The position numbers were made by a program, and so were the translations under genes. Shown here in pieces: positions 12,544-27,500 of a DNA stretch of 64,000 nucleotides (positions are counted from its first letter, which is position 1; every line of letters begins with the position of its first letter). Source of the DNA: Ignelater luminosus. Taxonomy: Eukaryota; Arthropoda; Insecta; Coleoptera; Elateridae. The notes under the pieces were generated by a model, which was given only the letters and a program-made list of their open reading frames with translations, did no database searches and was not told the origin of the DNA. The stretch is from NCBI GenBank assembly GCA_011009095.1, contig VTPC01091320.1, positions 51,774-115,773 on the forward strand. The letters are read 5' to 3'.

Positions 12544-15500
12544 CTGTAAAATGAAAAAGAAAACAACTGTTAAATATTATTTTAATAAAGATTTACAGTA
12601 AAACCCAAAATTATTTACAGTTTCAGGATACAACTATATTTTCACATACGTCAAAACAGGATGTCAGAAAAATAAATTTTTTAATATCTTAGATACAATC
12701 TACAAAGAAAAAGCCATTTTTAAATAAATAAATGTTCACTCAAAATGTTGATAACTTAAAAAAAATATTTTAGTTTATTTTTCTCTGGTATAATTAACGA
12801 CCTCTCAAGAGCAAGCAGTTCTGCTTGATTCTTGTTTAATTTCATGTTGGCAAACTTCCCATACTCACTTAGCACATCGTTGCCAAAATCAGGAAGATTC
12901 TTGTATTCATTACTTATGTATATGTGTGTATGTATAAACAAACTTTTACGATCTCTATTTTGCTTTTGCACTTTGTGGTTTTATAATTTATTAAACAATA
13001 ATTATTTCAAAATTAAGACTCAGCGAGACGGTTTTAAATATTTTTTTTTGTGAAATGTTCAAACTTCAAAGGCATACCAGAAGGAAGCGGTTTAAATTGT
13101 ATGCAATCACTTCTTGTGCAATTTGTTTGTTTGTTTCTATTACAGATTTTTAGAATTTTTTTGATTGTACATTTGCACATGTTCAACACATTTTATAAAA
13201 TTAAATCGAGCAAATTCAATTTTAAGACTTATATTAAAATGAGCTATAAACATATAAGATTTATTGCAACTAATTTGCTTTTTATCTATTTCTTATATTA
13301 CAGTCAACAATTATGGGACTCCTATATGTATTTTTTGCTTTGTAACTATTGCAACAATTGCAATTGTCTTGGCGTCTAACGTGGGGCTGATTAATTAGTC
13401 TTTAAATTTTAATCGTTTCTAATGCTACATTAAATGGTATTTAAAAAAATTAAAAGATGGATTAAATTATCAGAATGTAAGAAGAAGGTAGTGTATGTTA
13501 AACTCAGCGACAGTTAAACCAAGCAGTTATTGAAATCAGACAAACAGCACAATAAAGTGATAATCATCGAAAACTTGTAAATTGTAGGAATGTGTCAACT
13601 GCTACTCTGTCTATTTGCTTAGTTGTGCCTAGTGCTGCAGAACAAACTACAATTAAATATTACGGTTACATAGTCATCCAAAAACATTTATCAAAAGTGC
13701 TTTAAGCTTATTTGAAAAATGTGAAAATCCAGATGAGGGGAGCTTGCAACTCAGATTATTAACTAGAATCTACTTTAGAACAGCAACAGAATAATAGTTA
13801 GTTATAGATACATAAATATAAATCATACATCTATACATTTTAAGCAACTGTTTCTTGAGGCAGAACAGAAAAAAATAAAATTTTAAAATGTAAAATATGA
13901 CTTGATTAAGTATTTTATATTACAAATAGGGGGTCTTGGTTGACCCAGGGGCTAGTTGGAGAAATCCCAGAGAGAAAATCAGCCAGCTTGATGACTGCAA
14001 GGATGCAGCCCTTATCGGGATATAGGACTGTAGGCTAATAACCTACTTCTTTGCAGACTTATCAAAGAAACAAACGAATAAATGCCAGACTGGAAATAAA
14101 GGAGCATGAAGAGGACTACGAAAATTGATTTTTGGATTGTGCGGGCGTTAAGAGAAGCAAGGAAGTTGAACCAAGTTATTAAAAAAATGTTGGACTACAA
14201 ACTGGATATCCTAAGATTAAGTACAGTGAGGGGGACGGAATTTAGGGAATTTAAAACATCAGATGGAATGACAGCACTTTACTCGGGGACAAAAGAAGAG
14301 CACAGAAATGACATAGTTTTAATTCTGAACAAGTCAGCTAAGAGCAGTATGTTGGAATGGAACCCAGTATGATCTAATGATTATGGGAACGTTGTTCCCA
14401 CACAAGGACTATTATAAAGTCACCTGGAGGTCACCAGATCACATAACCCAGAACCAAATTGATCATTTTGCAGTTTTCAAAAGCTTCTGCAAATCACTAA
14501 ATGACATAAGGAATAAAAAGGGAGTGATCACCATCTCGTCATAGCAAAGATCAAAATTAAGATTGCAGCTCTAAACAAAAAAATTGAGCCGAAACGTAAG
14601 CAGTTATGACATTGACCAGTTCAGATTCAAAGAATCGCTTCAAACTTCTAGGAGCCACCCCGGACTCTTTGGAGGACAACTGAAACAAGTGAAAGCATAC
14701 TTGGCTTCAAAAGTCGTATGAAAAAAGAATGGATGTCAGACAGAACGTGGGAACTCGTTGGGTAAAGGAAACAGATGAAAGAGAGAATCAATAGCAGTAG
14801 GACGAGACATCAAACTGTTGAGGCCCAAGCAGCATACCCAGCAAAAGACAGAGAAATAAAACGAAGTACAAGAAAAGACGAAAGAAAGAATAGGAAGAAG
14901 CCGCTGCTAGTTAGCAGTGCTAGTAGACTAGTGAGAGACACTAACGGTAAGCTACTGACGTTGGAGCAGAATCATTTGTGCAGACGAAGAGAACACTTTG
15001 CTGGACTCCTTTGCAAAAATGCTAGTGGAGCATCCGAAACTAGCCAGGTGATCCCAAATTCCAACATTATACTGGAACCTCCGATATTAAACGAAATACA
15101 AGCAGCAGTAAAGCGAACAAAATATGGAAAGGCCCCAGGCGCACTCTCCGCAATGTGAAATCTTACACAACGAGAAGAAATCCAAACTCATAAAGGTAAA
15201 CAAGGTTGCATATTGACACTTACCCTTTTCATCTTTGTCCTCGACAGAGTGATGAGATCAGCGTTAAAGAATAGAATTTACTTACCTTGAAAGCATGGTT
15301 TCGACGACAGGTAAAACAGAAGAAGACGTAAAGGCCCGGATCCGTAAAGCGAACATTCTTTATGGATGTGAGACATGAAAAATGACTATGACGATTAAAA
15401 AGCAACTTCAGGTCTTCGTTAATCGGAGCCAAAAAAGGCCAAGAAAGACATAGAGGAGAACATTGGGGAGGAGCTGAGTGCCGTGGGGAAAACGTGGAGC

Positions 15501-18500
15501 CAGGACAGAGACGAACGGCGGAAATTCGTGAAAGCCCTATGGTCCGGATGGAATTACAAGTCAAGTAAGTTAAGATAAAGGAACAAAAGCGAAACAATTT
15601 ATAGAAGATTAGATACAATTCGAAACAACATAGAACTCCTCAGTATGAGATTGGACAAAGGGCAGTTACCACTAACAATGACAAGGACAAAATATGAAGA
15701 ACTCTTATCATTATCAAAGTTTTAGGCATGATCATTATAGGTAAGTCGACTTGAAAAAATCAAAAAAGTCTTAAAAGGTTCTATAAAAAGGTATCAACTT
15801 AGACTTTTTGCTAAGAAGGTAGATTAGTGATATATTGTGATTGTTTGTATTATAAGAATGTTTACCACCAACAATATTTAATTTATTTGTTTTCTAAATG
15901 ATAAAACTTCTGTGAAAATTTTTATAATACGAACCACCACATATTTAATTGGTGCTCAACGTGGGGCTCAAAGGCGCCAGAGTATGTACTATATGTAAGA
16001 TGTTTGTTTGTTTGTTTTCATTTGTTTAGAGATTGTTCATTAACTACACCATTGACTGTTCATTTGTTTTAATTTAGGTTAAGTATCTCAAAATCTTTTT
16101 CTTTCTTATAATTTATTGTTATCGTTGATGTCGATCGTGATGTCTGCTTAGGATGTTCTCTCAAATCAAACCGAAAAAGCTAATCCATACTCTCTTCTCG
16201 GTGCAACCAAGTGCAACTAATATTGTTTCCAATAAAAACATCTATCACAGCTGCCTTTGTTGTTCGTTTATTCAATTAAATCTCAATATTATCATTATCG
16301 TAATTGTTGAAAATTATATTTAATAAAGCAATAATTAGGTCAGAAATGGTATAATCTTTATTAAAAAAAACAATAAATAAAAAAGAGAAAAAAAACTCGC
16401 CTAAAATAAAAGTCATAAATTAAGAACGTTTCCACTATAAATAATCCACTCCGTTAAATTACATTCGTTTAAATCCTCAAAAAACAACGGTTCAAAAATT
16501 CTCTCTCTTAAAAAACTTTCAGCTACACCTTTTATACAAAACAACATTCCATTGCGCAATTTCAATTTATGAAACCACGTATCTACAAATCGCGTCCCAG
16601 TTTCCGACAGGTTCCGCCGTAAATACCTTGTGCACCTGTAGGCAACAAACAAAAATTCTACTGTATGTATGACGACCATAGAATTAGAAAAAAAATTCTA
16701 CTGTATAAGTACATACTATTACATACTAGGTATTGCTTAAAAGAGTAAATGAATGGTTTAACGTGAGTAATAAATAATAATTAAGATTAATATCAATAAT
16801 CTTTATCTCATCTAAGAGTTGTTAATTCTTAAAGGTTCACAAAAGTATTAGTGAAAACGATTACAATGATTAATTTAAGATTCTAACTTATCTTCTCATC
16901 TATTCAAGCCTGCCTTTCACTAATTACATAATTTTGCATTGAGCACAATAACATTTTTTTAATAATTCACATCTATCAGTTCTTTTTTCCCATCTCTATT
17001 TTTCATTATCTTCTTGTAAAGGTTATATCATCATTAATTTTTTGTGAGCAAGAATGTTTTGACATAATTATTCAATACCTTTGTGATAAATTAGGAAATA
17101 TACTAGAAGTAAATCTACTGAGAAACAAATCAAACAACAGTTATGACCATCACAATTTCCAGATTTCGCTGCATTTAATTTTGTTTCAATTTCAGATTAC
17201 TTTTCAATTTTTTTAAAATATTGCTAATCTGTTATTTGTGTGTTTATTATACTATAAGTAGGTACCTCATTTAGGATATTTAAAGCCAAATAATTTTGTT
17301 ACGCTATATAGTGAATATTTTATAAGTAGAGATATGGGAAGGTCATGCTTGCAATCGGTTATTTTTAACAAACTTCATCCTAAAGTTCACGTGTGCTTTT
17401 GGAAATAAGGGACTCGATTCCTAAATTGAGAATCGATTCTTCCTATATTCAGACCGGTGTTAGTGTTGGACAAGGTGACCTCCTTCATACCTGCTTTTAC
17501 TTCTAAGTATATCCAGTCAATTCTAAGAGTGGAAGTTACTGAACAAAAAAAGGTAAATTGCTGTAAGATTTCAAACACTGGTCTTCGCACAGTTTGTGTA
17601 AAACTCTGGTAAAATTTCTGGCGTACAATAGAGAACCGACAGCAAAACTGGCTTACTCAACGAATGGTGGTTATAATACAACTTGCACTAGTTTACAACA
17701 AATCTTTTCGAAATGATAACTCACCTGCTTTAACCTTCATTAACCTTTTTAGAAAAGCTAAATGCAAAAACGGGTCGGGCTACTCAAATCCTTTCAGCTC
17801 AAGTATAAATTAGATAAAGAAAGAGAAATAAGCTAAAAACACGATCATGGGTTGGGATGTGTCATCAAATTAACCTTCTTAAGAGAGATCTAAATACGAC
17901 TACGCCCTCTTATAGACTACCTCTAGAGATCCAAGCCGTCCATTAACCTTATCAGAGCTAAAGAAACAATCACGATTCGGGAAGTGCCATTCAATGGGCT
18001 TCGCTTCCCATTAGCCTTCTTAGAGCTCTCTGTTAAGCTTCTTATTAGAGATAAATACAAACAAGGTTCCTTTAATGGCTCCTAGTCGGGCTTCGCCGTC
18101 CATTAATCTTCGTAATAGAGCCAAATAAGAACACCCTTGAACGGGTCATTTTTAATGGTGCCTGGTTGGCCTTGGCCCTTCATTAACCTTCTTAAATTGC
18201 TTTGGTTACAGCTTGGAACATTTTCAATGACAGTTATGGCATAAGATTAATTCTTAATGTTTTTTCAGATACAAAAGGAACGAAGAAGGTTCAAAGATTA
18301 TTTCTTTGGGGAAACTGTTTGTACGGATTTACGTTAAGAAAAATACGCAATACGACGTGCCAAAATATAAAGCAATATAGGACAAACTATACAGTGTGTC
18401 CCAATTCCGATGCTCACTATTGGGATCTCGGAAATTGTAAGAGATACGAAGTCGGTTAAATTGGAAAAGTTTTGGCTATTTTGGAGATCAGTTTACTAAT

Positions 18501-21500
18501 GCTTTTATTTTTTTTAAAAAAAGTTCACGGCTTACTAGATATTTGCTAAAAACGAAATTATTTTATTTTTTTTTTAAGTGAAATATCTCAGTAACGAGCA
18601 AAGATAGAAAAGAACAGCAAAGAGGGCGTTTTTGAGAATTTACTCCGAAACACAAAACAATTATTTTCGCAATGGTGTTTTGTTTTATTTCGGCGGGGAA
18701 ACGTAAATCCAACATATTACTGAACTGCACGCCTTAAATGCTTTTCAGTGATACATAGTTTGATATAGCTATTCTTTTGTTTTACCGAGTTATGAAATGA
18801 AAATCATTTTTCATCATAGTGTGCCATGACATTTAACACACAAAATCGTGGAGTTGTATCAAAGAAATTCATTTGTTATGCAAAAATTGCTAAAACAAAC
18901 TTTATAGGGCATTAGCTGCTTAGCTGCTATCTGTGAATGCTCACTGAGTATCTTCAAAGCGTCTTTTGTTTTGTTTTAGCAATTGTTACATAACTAATGT
19001 AATTTATCTGACAAAAACCAATGATTTTCATATGTTTAAAGTCATGGCACACTAAGTGGGAAATGCTTTTTATTAAAAAAAAATAAGATAATTTCGTTTT
19101 TAGCAAATATCTAGTAAGCCGTGAACTTTTTTGAAAAAACAAAAGCATAAGTAAACTGATCTCCAAAATAGCCAAAACTTTTCTAATTTAACCGACTTCG
19201 TATCTCTTACAATTTCCGAGATCCCAATAGTGAGCATCGAAATTGGGACACACTGTATAGATGCACATTGTAATGAACTAACAGAAGCTTTGGAAGTTGT
19301 GCATTATGATAAAAAGGTTTGAACAGAGAACCTCTAAAATATGTTTAATTCTACGTATGCAAAGCAACATCAAACTGGAAAAGTCTTTGATTCGATTCAA
19401 AAAGCTTCTCAAGTCAAAGAAGAAAAGATGCACCAAAGACGAAATATTCTTCCAGTCTCAATCGGTGTGACTTCTTATCATGGAATTTTCTGGGGAATTC
19501 ATCATCATACCAAAACTAACTACCAAACTTAATTTGTGTTTGGAATGAATTGATATTTAAAGCCTTCAGTCGTAGTTGGTTATATGATGTTGTATCTGAA
19601 GGTAACCTTAAAAAAAATCGAAACTGGATTAGAAGTTTTTGACATGTTGTGAATAATACTGGTTCTTAGAAAGGGGATGCAATAAAAAAAGCAAAAGCAA
19701 AGAGTCAATTTGAGAAAAACATACAAATTGCATTCATCGTGTTTGTTAATATCAGTTTCTTAGTCGAACTACATGAATGATCTAATATGCTGTTGATCTG
19801 CTCAGGATCAGCTTCAGAACTTAGTGCGACCTGGAGCAAACTCAGATTCTTTGCTCTCTGAAGAAGGATAATAGAGGGCGAAGCTCAAGCTCGGATCACC
19901 ACAGTCTAACTTGCGCTTGTGTTTTTCTAAGAAGGTTAATGCAGCCATAGGTCTAACGCCCAAAGCCAATGTATGATTGATACTAAAGAAAACCCATGGG
20001 CTTTGTCCTCCATTAACTTTTTTAAAAAACTAAATACTGCATCTACTCCTTTGACTATTTTGATTTGGTTTTTCAATTGACCAGAACATCTCTTCTTAAG
20101 ATTCTCGAGAAACCACAACTGAATATCATTTGTTTTGGTATTCTTGTAGTACTTGCTGTGTAATTCAGATAACCAATACACCGACAGTTTAGAGACTTTA
20201 CAACATTAAATAAAGCAATCTAGAAGAGATGCAGACAAGACTTATTACCCAGTGCTGATACTATTTAGTAACAATAACAGAAGATCTGGAATTTGATTGA
20301 TGCAAACTTAACAAAATGCGACCATGCTAGGTTAAAAACATTGAAGGTGGCATTGTTATGACACTTGCGCATCGAAAAAGATTTTTTAACTTGGTACAGC
20401 CACCTCCAAAGTACACCACCTAAACAACTGGCTCAGAAGAAGTTTCCAGAAAAAACGAAAGAAAGTAAATGGTATAGTAGCAAATGGCGACTAAAATAGA
20501 AAGAACGCTGACAAAATGTAAAAACCAAGCAAAAAAGACTAGACTTTGTTCTACGTTGTTTCTATTGAGATTGTTGGTAATTCCCAGATTGTTGGCAAAA
20601 TTACAAGATTGTTTTAGAACGAAAAGAAAATAATACGTGCAGATGTGAAGTCTGCTCTTGGTAATATATAAACTGCAGTCTATTTATTGTTATTAATTCA
20701 AAATGTATCTTCAATCAAATAACAAAGATTTATACGTTGCGTACTACATTGTTGCAAAATAATTGTAGGACTCATTCACAACAGATGCAAAAAAATGAGA
20801 AAGTTTGAAAAGAATTTTTGGCATCTAGAACTGAACGTGTAAAGTTATTTCCTGTTGTTAGACAAGTTTTTAAACTAAACGATTTCTTCACACTTTAGAA
20901 ATACACGAGATACTACATTCTATCAATTTATTCTGCACTTCCGTGAAGTGTGCAACGTGTTTCGAGATTTTTACAATACAGAAATTACTCAAATCAGTCC
21001 TTTTTGTACTTAATCTTTTCAACTCGTTACTTGGACGCCGTGTGTTCCTTTTTTTCTGCTGAAAGAAAAAACGAAGCCGGTAATATTTATTATAAGATAA
21101 CCATCTACACTGATCGTTTGTCATTATATACCATCTGTGGATCGAGACTAATTATTTGTTAAAGACAGGAATGTCCTGTTTTCCGCATTTCAAGTTTCAA
21201 TGTACACGTATACGTCTCACCTGTCTTCGTATGTCATCTTGCAGTAACGTTTTATTACATAAAGTTGGTTAAGCTTTTAAATTTCATTTAAAAATAAATT
21301 AAGTATGAAATAAGAAACAATAATTTACAATTTGGAAATTTGATACTGTAAATTAATATTATAATAACATTAAGATAACAAAACGTAATTTCAGATAATT
21401 TAGTTGTTATTAATAAGATTTATACGAGACCTTATCAGATATCACTATTAATTTCAATGAATAATTAGACCTCGCGATCTCTAATTAAATTTTAATTAAT

Positions 21501-24500
21501 AAATTATACAGGGTGCTGATGAAATTGTTTTCTCACGGGAATTATTGTTTGCTAGGGTTTATTAATTTTAATTATTATTTGAATACTAATATTTATTTTT
21601 ACATCCTTCTATGGCAGTCGTTAAATCTATAAAGAGATTATCTATCGTTCGTTAAGCCACACGTATACGTGCATCTAACAAATTAATAAATATACAAATG
21701 ACACACAACATTCTTTCAAGTATTCTTGTCAGTCGTTAATAAATGCGGTGTTTTAAATTTCTAACTGTTCTTGAAACGCCATAAGAGTAAATGATATTAC
21801 AACAACACAGGAAATAAATTCCTTGGCAATAATAATCGCGGCGCCTAGGCTTTTGCGGTTTCAATAATAAATAATACAATGAAATGATATTATTATTGTA
21901 TATTGGATGATTTCATAGTTCTTTATATGTAAAACCATTCATTGTTAACTGCTTTTTTTTATCATTTTCAAAATCATTTCACTTTCATAATTGACTTTTT
22001 ATTAATTTCATGATTGGAATTGAAATTAACTTGCAGTCATGAAAAATATAAATCAATCACATCAAAAGCAAAGTAATCTAAATCCTAAAATAATGAGTAA
22101 ACTGGTGTGAATCACTTATTACACGGCCATGTTGTCCAATTTACATCTTATTATTAAATTTATTAAAAGAAAATTAAATAAATGCAATATAAATTTTAAA
22201 AGCGAGAAAGATGACTGCGCCATCTATTGCTGTAAAAATTATATTTAAGGTTTTCGCTCATCCAGATATTTTCATACTTATCGTTTTGTATTCCTGTTTA
22301 CAAACATCTAAAAATTGCATTTTCTGATTTGATAAGCCTTCAAAAGAAGGGCCCAGAAAAAGTTAAAACGAGAAAAATGACTTCAATAGCTCTTACAGAT
22401 CAAGTTGTTGTCACGACCACTATTATATTCTAATTGCAATTTTTAAGCGAAAACTATTTTGGTAAAATGCTTTGGACGACACAATAGAACTTGCTCATAC
22501 GGGAGATCTGGCAACGTTGTGTTTACCGGCCTGTGCTAAACCGGTTTGTTTACCGCTTCCACTTCCTCAGTCCGAGTTACAACTCCGTACAGCTAACACA
22601 TTATTTTTGACAACGCCATCAGTGAAGTTGTGTTTTTGTTGTGTGTTACAGAAATGGAGCATCGGAATTTAGAGCAACGTTGTGCAATAAAGTTTTGTGT
22701 TAAACTTGATGAATCCGCGAGTGTGACTTTTGAAAAGTTGAAACAGGTCTATGGGGAACAGTGCTTATCAAGAGCACAAGTTTTCCGCTGGCACAAATCA
22801 GTTTTGGACGGCCGAGAACACGTTGAAGATGAACCTCGCTCAGGGAGACCTTCAACTTCAAAAACTGACGAAAACGTTGAACGTGTGAGGGCTCTTGTGA
22901 GATCAGACCGTCGTTTAACAATAAGGATGATGAGTGAACAGGTAAATTTAAATACTTTTACCGTGCATCAAATTTTGACAGACAATTTGAACATGCGAAA
23001 GATTTGTGCCAAAATGGTGCCGAAAAACCTCACAACTGAACAGAAGAACATTCGAAAAAACGTGTGCGCTGATCTTCTTGAGTGGATTGCCAATGATCAA
23101 GATTTCTTCAATTGTGTGATCACAGGTGATGAATCCTGGATATTTAAGTACGATCCTGAAACAAAGCGGCAAAGCGAAGAGTGGCACACTCCGTCATCTC
23201 CTCGGCCGAAGAAATGTCGAATGAGCAAATCAAAGATCAAGACCATGCTGATTTGTTTTTTTGACAGTAAGGGTATCGTGCACAAACAATTTGTTCCACC
23301 AGGACAAACTGTCAACAAAGTGTTTTATAAAAGTATCCTTGAAAAGCCCAGGAAAAGAGTGATTCGTGTGAGACCAGACATTGCAGACAAGTGGATGCTT
23401 CATCATGACAATGCTTCGTGTCACACAGCAATTTCCATCAGTGAATTTTTGACCTCAAAACGCATTACTGTTGTTCCTCATCCCCCCTATTCACCTGATT
23501 TGAGTCCTTGTGACTTTTTCCTTTTCCCGAAATTGAAACCTCTCCTAAAAGGACGTCATTTTGGAACTCTGGAGAACATTCAAAAGACTGTGACCGACCA
23601 GTTAAAAGCCATACCAGTTGAAGACTTCCAGCGCTGCTACCAAGAGTGGGAACAACGACTCCGCCGGTGTATAGCTGCCCAAGGGAACTACTTTGAAGGG
23701 GATAACATTGGTTAGTATGAAATCAGTCTCATTACTTTTCTCACATACCTCGTATAAACCGGCATAACAAGAAAGAATTTTTCCTCAGTGCTCGTCATGA
23801 AAGAGATTGTTGCAGGTTTCGTAACTAGTGTTGTGCATTATTTCATTAGTTCGTTACCAAAAGATTTCTTCAATTAGCCAGTGTGACCAACAAATATTCC
23901 AAAGTAACTGAAGATAATATTAAGAAGAGTAGCCCGAGAAACTAAAAATCTAGAAACACAATTCGCAGACTCCAAGGCCAAATTAGGTCAGCCTATATTA
24001 CACAATTTTTTTAATTGGCAAAAGGTTGAGATTTTGGATTTCAAAGTTTGGCCGCTGAGTGTCTAGACTCCTAGTCCTAGTCACGCTTCGATTGTGTTCG
24101 TCATTCAATCAAAAAAATGTAGAACATTCTAAAAAATGATAATACCTATTTTTCCAGTAGAAGATTCTTCAGCTTTTACTATTTTTTTTGTATTTTGAGA
24201 GCTTCTTTCAATATCGTCAAAATCATTTTGTAGTCGATTTTATTTTATTCAGTCGTTTGACTTTTGTCATTCAGGCGTGTACTAAGATACCTTTCAGTAT
24301 TGTTTTCAGTCTGGATGCCAAAGAACTGAAATCCAAAATCCAAACTTTTAACAGATCAAGGAATAAATGATTCAATGTTATGTACGTCATCATATAGAAG
24401 ACAAAGTATTCAGACTTCGGAATGTTGTTGATCCCTATATTTGCTATTCTGATTTGGCAAAATGGTGGAATTTTGTTTTCGGCCCTACTTGACCACCAAA

Positions 24501-27500
24501 ATGGTTTAGTCCAGAAATCTCTAAACTCCTAGTTCTAGTCGCGTTAATGTTGACAACATAAAATCAAAAAAGGAAAGAGAACCAAAGTCGTCACCTTGTT
24601 TGTCCACAATAATCATGAAAGCTTCCTTTTTTATTGGTAGTGGGCTTTTCAACTTTTGCCATTTTTCTATATCTTAAAGCTTCTTTCAAGATCATTTCTC
24701 AAGACCATTTTGGCCCCTGATTCTGTTTCATTTAGTATTTTGGCTTTTGCCATGCTGGAGATATCTTTGTGTGTTGTTTTCCATGTTTTCACTATTTTGT
24801 TCGTGTCTATATGTAAACCGTAAATCAGAATTGATCAAAGATATGTTTTGGGCATCGCAGTATTTATGACAAAATCCCAAAAATCAGTTTGGTTATCCAA
24901 GCCTAGATAACTGTATTTCAATAGATTAAATATTCTGATCATTGATATTGGAAGGTGGTTATTAAGCACTGATTCATTTAATACAATCTTTCAAACATTT
25001 ACAAATTTCATCAAAACTGAGATTTCGAAAGAGAAAATCCTCCTTTAGATTCTGTTGAGAATTTGCACACTCCAGAAGAGGGAAGAAATTAAAAACTCGA
25101 AAGGAATTTACACGATCGAGACAAGACACGCACATTCAAAAGAACAAGTAACTAAGAAAAAAAAGTAGGCCCTTGTTTCAGTATGATTCAGGCAAGAGAG
25201 AACAAAGCGATGGTTTGTCTATAAAATAATTGTTGTATTAAGTACTGTGCAAACCCGGCAAGCTTATACCATATAACTGTACGTTTAAGAAATCAAAATG
25301 ATCTGTGTGACTTGATCGACAGCAATTTGTTGATCTTCTAAGTGAAAAAAGATTATACGACATACTAAGTACATCTCCAGTTAATCAAAGTTGATTTACT
25401 ACATGTTTGCAAAAAACTCTCGAAATGCAAACTCATAAAAGTTAAAACAAGCTAAAGAAACCTACGCGTCATAAAAAATTAATCACAACGTCTTGCATAT
25501 GCTACACGCATGTGGTTGGCCATGTTATACTTTTTCTTCAAGATATTTACGAACAATTGTCTACCACACACAAGCACCACCTTATAATTATTCAGGTTAC
25601 CGAAATGATAATTTCTCTACTTTTTTATACAAGTCGATGGAGCAACACAGCAGTAATTTGAGTGTTATAACGCGGCGCCAAAGGCAAATTCGTGACTCCA
25701 TCTCTTAAAACATGCATGTCGTTTGACCTTAGTTAAATATAACCGTAGTTGCTTTCTCCATGCTGCATCATTCCCATTCCTTTTATTTTTCCTTCATGCT
25801 TGATGATGATGGCGATGATGATGATGGTAACCGTAAGCCGTAATAATTCTTAATTAGTAATGCGAATAAACGGCCAAGTTATATATTTCATAGATGTTGC
25901 ATTCTGTAAAGTTAACACTTCTTCTAATTGTAAAGATCTCGATGAGAAAAAGGAAATCTGATTACAAATAGAATTGGTGGTATATCCTTTTATGGGTGAA
26001 TTAATATTTAGGCAAAAAAGAAGTTGAAGAATTTAATCTAAAGTGAAGGTGTTTGCATACTTTAGAGGTTGCAGATATTTCGAATGTCCTTGTCATTCAT
26101 TTAAATTTCGTTAAGTCATTAACTAACAAAAAAGGGTAACTCTATACAATTTTTGAAGAATAATAAATCTAACAAATTAAATGTTTGTATAACGGAATCA
26201 ATTACTACTAGAAATAAATCGTAGTAGGTGGCCCTAATAGAAAAGCAAAAGAGACAGAGGAAAAAATTGAACTATAAATGAATTCATGATTAACTATGCT
26301 AAGTAAGGAGAGAGAACTTACTAAACAAGGTTAAATCCATTAATTAAATATGAAATATCTTCCATTACAACAACGACAATGATTTATAAGAGTTCTCATT
26401 AATATTTTCGATCAAAAACATATAGCCATTGTTTAATCATTTTACTTTTATGACAATTGAAATATAATAAAGAAATTCGTATGTTGGTGGCAGTTAATTT
26501 ACTGATTCAATTATAATTATTTATTTTTAATACATTTTAAACTGACTGTAAAGTCGATTTTCAATTAAGTTCGTACAGTTTAGTAATTTCTTGCAATTTG
26601 CACGGTTGATATTAAATAAATAAAAGATAAACAAATGTCAGACTCAGACAAAACAAGATATAATAGGTATCTATCCATAGAAAAGAAGGTTTGGCAATGG
26701 CAAAACAGCAAAACACAAAAGATACGAAATGGGGCGGCGTGGCGTTATTAAATAAAAAAAAACAAAACAATAAACGCGGTGTAATTGCAATTTATACGTA
26801 ATTTCCTGCTTCTTTTGCAAAGACAAAAGTTTGGCCAAAATGTACTGTAAAAACGATTAAAAGAATGTGGTGGTTCTTAGTTCCCAAACCAAAGCCTTGA
26901 AAACTCATATTTATTGCTTCTTTTTTTCTTGTACTATACAATAATTAAGAAAAGAAGTTCTACCGAGAAAAAGTTAAAACGAGTCCAATCTGAACTCTCG
27001 TTTTCTGAAAAGTAGGTATTGTGTTATTTCAAAACAAAAAAAAATCAATCAGATACATTTGATGCTTTGTCAACAAATACAGTAAATCTACATGGGACAC
27101 TTTGTCCTTACTGATGTTTTCATAAGTCAAATGTCAAAATCTTGGGAAAAACAGCCAAAATTTCCGTACCTGTCAAAGGTTGCTCAACGCAATATCTAAG
27201 CTCTCGAAAGAAGTTTTCGAGATATTTAAAATCGTTACTTTGAATTGACCGACTAGCTCATACAGAGATCAAAAAGATACCAGAAGGTATACAGAAGTCA
27301 GAAAGAAAGCTTTCTACGATCACCATGACGGTTTAATTATCTTCTGCAAATAATAAGACAAGCTAAATTTTTTCCTTTCGAGTTTTTTTTTGCAAATGCT
27401 TTTTCCTGACCTCAGACTATGTTGATTCTTATCAGTACACTTCCAATCTTGCTTTAATAACGACTAATTTTATACAGTAACAATCTAAAAATTTATATTT

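Noticed and set aside
16413-16679. 88-aa minus-strand open frame
   Set aside because: No recognised domain. Composition is like the surrounding AT-rich DNA and no flanking exons were seen.
18202-18459. 85-aa plus-strand open frame
   Set aside because: Its C-terminal part is the left arm of the fold-back element, so the frame is accidental.
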